DNA of 64,000 nt from G965276675 sp965276675 (GTDB taxonomy: Bacteria > Acidobacteriota > Terriglobia > Terriglobales > Acidobacteriaceae). Numbering within the stretch: position 1 is the stretch's first letter; every line of letters starts with the position of its first letter. The stretch covers positions 2,604,001-2,668,000 of the forward strand of contig OZ255624.1 of the NCBI GenBank assembly GCA_965276675.1. The letters run 5' to 3'. The notes below the pieces were generated by a model, which saw only the letters and a program-made list of their open reading frames with translations, did no database searches and was not told where the DNA came from. This document shows positions 61,189 through 64,000 of this stretch, piece by piece. The position numbers and the translations under genes are program-made.

Positions 61189-61192
61189 ATTG

Positions 61193-61213
61193 AAGGTGTA
61201 CGACGTATACCTT
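61193..61213. promoter_or_regulatory. Palindrome 2 in the TetR/SDR gap
   Basis: AAGGTGTACG (61193-61202) and CGTATACCTT (61204-61213) are complementary with one mismatch and one central base. It lies 23 bases before the SDR ATG, at the position expected of a TetR operator over the SDR promoter. Confidence 0.55.
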
Positions 61214-61235
61214 TACGGCGAAAGCGAGGGGAAGC

Positions 61236-62099
61236 ATGACGACAAAGTCAGTCGTAGTTACAGGAGCATCTACCGGTATAGGCCGGGGGATTGCAGATGT
61301 GCTCGTTCAGAAAGGATTCAAGGTGTTTGGCACGGTCCGCAAACAGTCCGACGCGGACCGCTTACAGGCCGAGTTTGGCGCCGCCTTCACACCGCTGCTT
61401 ATGGACGTCACGGACCAGCCTGCGGTGGCACGAGCTGCGCATCAAGTGCGCGAATATCTCGGGCGGTCAAACCTCGCCGGCCTCATCAACAATGCTGGTA
61501 TCGTCGTCTCTGGCCCGCTGCTTCATCTGCCGTTGGCAGCATATCGTCACCAGCTCGAGGTAAACCTCATCGCTCCGTTGCTGGTCACGCAAGCGTTCGC
61601 CGAGCTGTTGGGGACTGACCGTACGCGGGAGGGACGTCCCGGGCGCATCGTCAACATCAGCTCCGTTGGAGGGAAAATAGCCGCGCCGTTTATTGGCGCT
61701 TATGCCGCCTCCAAGCACGGTCTGGAAGGCATGTCGGAATCCCTCCGCCGTGAACTCATGCTCTACGGGATAGACGTGATTCTGGTAGGTCCGGGTTCGG
61801 TCGTCACCCCAATATGGGACAAGGCAGAGGCGGACGATGTCGAAAAGTACCGTGATACCGACTATGCCGCAAGCTTCGATCGCTTTGGTAGATACATGAT
61901 CGCGGAAGGACGTAAAGGCCTTCCAGCTCAGAGTATCGGCAATACGGTCTATACGGCACTGACCGCCTCAAAACCTAAAGTCCGTTACGCTGTCGTCCCG
62001 CAAAGATTCAAGAACTGGACACTGCCCATGCTCCTCCCAAAACGACTTCTCGATCGCCTTATCGGGAAGCAGGCCGGACTGCTCGCCTCACGAACATGA
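61236..62099 (+). CDS. Short-chain dehydrogenase/reductase
   Basis: The 287-residue classical SDR has VVVTGASTGIGRGIADVL, LINNAGIVVSG, catalytic Ser in RIVNISSVGG and YAASKHGLEGMSE (Tyr-Lys). The longer-than-usual C terminus with RRELMLYGIDVILVGPGSVVTPIWDKAE is typical of the retinol/17-beta-hydroxysteroid dehydrogenase-like subgroup. A GAGGGGAAG ribosome binding site precedes the ATG. It is under the divergent TetR gene. Confidence 0.91.
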   Translation: MTTKSVVVTGASTGIGRGIADVLVQKGFKVFGTVRKQSDADRLQAEFGAAFTPLLMDVTDQPAVARAAHQVREYLGRSNLAGLINNAGIVVSGPLLHLPLAAYRHQLEVNLIAPLLVTQAFAELLGTDRTREGRPGRIVNISSVGGKIAAPFIGAYAASKHGLEGMSESLRRELMLYGIDVILVGPGSVVTPIWDKAEADDVEKYRDTDYAASFDRFGRYMIAEGRKGLPAQSIGNTVYTALTASKPKVRYAVVPQRFKNWTLPMLLPKRLLDRLIGKQAGLLASRT

Positions 62100-62139
62100 T
62101 GGAGGAAAATCATGGTGTCCCGCATCAAGTCCAATGCTG

Positions 62140-62162
62140 CCTCTCTGCGGTGTTGAGAGAGG
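62140..62162 (+). terminator. Hairpin after the SDR gene
   Basis: Arms CCTCTCT (62140-62146) and AGAGAGG (62156-62162) are perfectly complementary with a 9-base loop, 40 bases after the SDR stop. No U tract follows, so termination would be weak or factor dependent. Confidence 0.45.
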
Positions 62163-62213
62163 GCTACCGGAGGCCGTTGGAACCGCCCTGAGCTGCAGCG
62201 TCTGCTCGACTAC

Positions 62214-62969
62214 CTAACCCGCAGCCGCGACAATCTTCGCAAAGGAAGCAGGATCCAGGCTGGCGCCGCCTACCAGCGCACCATCGATCTCTGGCTGCTG
62301 GAGGAGTTCGCGGGCGTTCTCCGGCTTGACACTGCCGCCGTAGAGAATGCGTACGTCGTCAGCTACATGACGACCGAGCAGGTGGGAGACCTCGCTGCGA
62401 ATGATCAGGTGGGCCTCTGCCGCCATGTACGGAGTCGCTGTTTTGCCGGTGCCGATGGCCCAGACCGGCTCGTAAGCGATGGCGATCGGAGCCGCACTCT
62501 CTGGGCTAATGTCGGCCAATGCTTTGCTGACATGGCGGCGCAGGACATCTTCCGTCTCGCCCGCCTCACGCTGCTCGAGCTGTTCGCCCACGCAGACAAT
62601 CGGGATAAGCCCATGTTTCAGCGCGGTTTTCAACTTCTGGTTGACGGTCTCATCGCTCTCGGCGAAATACTGCCGCCGCTCCGAGTGTCCAAGGATCACG
62701 TGCGTGACGCCGATCGCGGTCAGCATGGAGGCCGAGGTTTCACCGGTGTAGGCGCCCTCCTCGGCAAAGTGCATAGTCTGTGCTCCGACGTGGACGACGG
62801 AGCCGCGCGTCGCGTCGACGACGAAGCTCAGGTCCACGGTTGGTGGGCAGAGAACGATCTCGGCTTCCATCTGGTCTGAGACTGCGGGAAGGAATTGTTG
62901 AACGAAGGCTTCTGCCTGTTCCGGCGTCTTATACATCTTCCAATTTGCAGCGATCAGGGGCTTACGCAT
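62214..62969 (-). CDS. tpiA: Triosephosphate isomerase
   Basis: The enzyme interconverts glyceraldehyde 3-phosphate and dihydroxyacetone phosphate. The 251-residue TIM barrel has the substrate Lys11 in AANWKMYKT, the His/Glu pair in VILGHSERR and AYEPVWAIGTGKTA, and the phosphate loop ILYGGSVKPENA. It is encoded downstream of the membrane protein at 63000 and of pgk on the same strand, a common glycolytic arrangement. Confidence 0.96.
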   Translation of the reverse strand: MRKPLIAANWKMYKTPEQAEAFVQQFLPAVSDQMEAEIVLCPPTVDLSFVVDATRGSVVHVGAQTMHFAEEGAYTGETSASMLTAIGVTHVILGHSERRQYFAESDETVNQKLKTALKHGLIPIVCVGEQLEQREAGETEDVLRRHVSKALADISPESAAPIAIAYEPVWAIGTGKTATPYMAAEAHLIIRSEVSHLLGRHVADDVRILYGGSVKPENARELLQQPEIDGALVGGASLDPASFAKIVAAAG

Positions 62970-62999
62970 TCTGCCTCGGGAATGTGGATGGAGTGCACT

Positions 63000-63467
63000 C
63001 TAATCGTGATTGGAGATTGCTTTAATGGCGGGAAGTATTCCTGGTTGCGGACGACGGCGACCCTCAGAGATGGGGATGACCTTGTCCACAAGTGGGCTAC
63101 CCGGGGCATTGCGTTGCCAGTAGTTGGCGATAGTGTAAGTCGGCGCATCCGGAAAGTTGCGATCCAGGCTGGAGCCGAGACCGACACCCGCAAGCATACC
63201 TGCGCATCCTGTCAGCAAGAGCACGGCAGTCTGGAAGAGGCCGGCGAGCAGCGTTGGGTGGGAGTGCCCGTGCTGCAGCCAGCGCACCAGGTGAGCCTCA
63301 GCCGAGATACCGATGCCCCCAGCAACCACAAAGCCCAGCGGCGCCAAGAGAAGACGATAGCGCCACGTCTGCAGGCCGCGAACAAACGTTCCAGCAAAGC
63401 CCGCAACCACAAAGGCGACGACACCAGCGAACAGGACGACTGCGTTGATCAGGAAAGCGGAAGACAC
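63000..63467 (-). CDS. Membrane protein of unknown function between pgk and tpiA
   Basis: The 155-residue protein has about three to four helices (LINAVVLFAGVVAFVVAGFAG, LLLAPLGFVVAGGIGISAEA, LLAGLFQTAVLLLTGCAGMLAGVGLG) and a polar C terminus (SSLDRNFPDAPTYTIANYW). The start is GTG at 63467, with GGAG six bases upstream; a TTG at 63470 is adjacent. No family recognised. Lying in a pgk-tpiA run, it may be co-transcribed with them. Confidence 0.68.
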   Translation of the reverse strand: MSSAFLINAVVLFAGVVAFVVAGFAGTFVRGLQTWRYRLLLAPLGFVVAGGIGISAEAHLVRWLQHGHSHPTLLAGLFQTAVLLLTGCAGMLAGVGLGSSLDRNFPDAPTYTIANYWQRNAPGSPLVDKVIPISEGRRRPQPGILPAIKAISNHD

Positions 63468-63508
63468 CAAGTTCTCCAGAGCGATGGGAGAGAGAAGACA
63501 AACTCAGC

Positions 63509-64000
63509 TTATTCCTTTGAAGGCAATGCATCAACTCCAGGCAATTTCTTACCTTCCAGGAACTCAAGCGAGGCTCCGCCCCCGGTCGAAATATGCGTAA
63601 TGCGCTCGGCAACACCGGCCTGCTTTACCGCCGAGACCGAGTCTCCTCCACCCACGATGGAGGTGGCGTCGGAGTTAGCCGCCACTGCTTCGGCGATAGC
63701 AGTCGTGCCCTGTGCAAAGGCCGGCATCTCGAAGACACCCATCGGCCCATTCCAGACAATGGTGCTGGCGCCACTTATCTCTTTGGCAAAGATCTCGATT
63801 GTTTTGGGCCCGATATCCAGCGCCATCCACTCCGCGGGAAAGGGGCCATCTCCCTCGAAGGTCTGCGTTTTTGCATCCGCGGCGAACCGGTCGGCAAGAA
63901 TATGGTCGACGGGCAGCAGAAAACGAACACCCCTCTCCTCAGCTTTTTTGAGCGCCTGCCGGGCGATCTCCAGCTTGTCGGCTTCTACCAGCGATTTGCC
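63509..64000 (-). CDS. pgk: Phosphoglycerate kinase, C-terminal part
   Basis: The gene runs off the window end; the last 163 codons are visible. They contain VRFLLPVDHILADRFAAD, DIGPKTIEIFAKEISGASTIVWNGPMGVFEMPAFAQGTTAIAEAV, and the nucleotide loop SIVGGGDSVSAVKQAG ending HISTGGGASLEFLEGKKLPGVDAL, all characteristic of PGK C domains. PGK makes ATP from 1,3-bisphosphoglycerate in glycolysis. Downstream genes on the same strand are a membrane protein and tpiA. Confidence 0.97.
   Translation of the reverse strand, partial: GKSLVEADKLEIARQALKKAEERGVRFLLPVDHILADRFAADAKTQTFEGDGPFPAEWMALDIGPKTIEIFAKEISGASTIVWNGPMGVFEMPAFAQGTTAIAEAVAANSDATSIVGGGDSVSAVKQAGVAERITHISTGGGASLEFLEGKKLPGVDALPSKE

Noticed and set aside
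62114..62158. 14-codon frame after the SDR gene (MVSRIKS...)
   Set aside because: A GGAGG-like site precedes it, but it ends within the hairpin at 62140 and has no other support; may be a gene remnant.
1..64000. tRNA, rRNA, CRISPR array, insertion sequence or prophage
   Set aside because: None could be recognised by eye; a covariance search for tRNAs and small RNAs was not possible here.

Overview
The window looks like a chromosomal segment of an Acidobacteriota bacterium, most likely a Terriglobia/Acidobacteriaceae relative (Granulicella, Edaphobacter, Terriglobus type). This is inferred from gene content and protein style: a giant TonB-dependent receptor with an N-terminal carboxypeptidase-regulatory domain, a fused E1 alpha/beta dehydrogenase, an extended CcmH cysteine motif, DUF5076 next to a Rieske protein, and GC-rich coding sequence. 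No taxonomic marker such as rRNA is present, and I saw no tRNA, CRISPR array, insertion sequence or prophage.

Layout. 1-4.3 kb is the end of a cobalamin uptake/assembly operon (ABC ATPase fragment, cobT, cobS, PduO-type adenosyltransferase, cobQ). 4.3-12.9 kb holds an OpgC-like membrane acyltransferase, a HEAT-repeat protein, a glutaryl-CoA dehydrogenase, small exported proteins, an AI-2E family permease, a secreted hydrolase and an MlaE/MlaF lipid ABC pair. 13-21.6 kb is a signalling block: a sigma-54-type response regulator and its large sensor kinase, then, beyond one hydrolase, a SpoIIE-type phosphatase with the same PDZ-membrane-GAF sensor chassis as the kinase. 21.6-29 kb carries a lipid-binding-like exported protein, a second copy of a lysine-rich 11-residue-repeat exported protein, an aldo/keto reductase, an NAD(P)-binding protein, a DUF2383 protein, a ZIP transporter, ychF, DUF4149 and htpX.

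29-38.3 kb contains the TonB receptor, a regulatory-domain membrane protein, an unknown exported protein, a structured inverted-repeat element and a ccmF-ccmH-ccmI-like cytochrome c maturation cluster. 38.4-51 kb is metabolic and accessory: a single-domain response regulator, a decayed sugar-porter pseudogene, aldo/keto reductase, GNAT, a DUF1059 mini-gene, glycerate kinase, hydrolase, M20 peptidase, a TetR/short-chain dehydrogenase divergon, a YyaL-type protein and MscS. 51-64 kb has a probably leaderless small exported protein, a K+-independent H+-pyrophosphatase, the fused E1 dehydrogenase, a Tat-exported DUF1501 protein, DoxX, a probable hydrolase pseudoenzyme, a zinc-ribbon mini-gene, Rieske/DUF5076, a second TetR/short-chain dehydrogenase divergon, and tpiA with the 3' part of pgk.

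The best candidate for something undescribed is the 13-21.6 kb pair of sensors that share one membrane chassis but end in a kinase and a phosphatase. Next are the two exported proteins with synuclein/LEA-like 11-residue repeats. Two small genes (DUF1059 and zinc ribbon) and one pseudogene are recorded here from direct translation of intergenic DNA.
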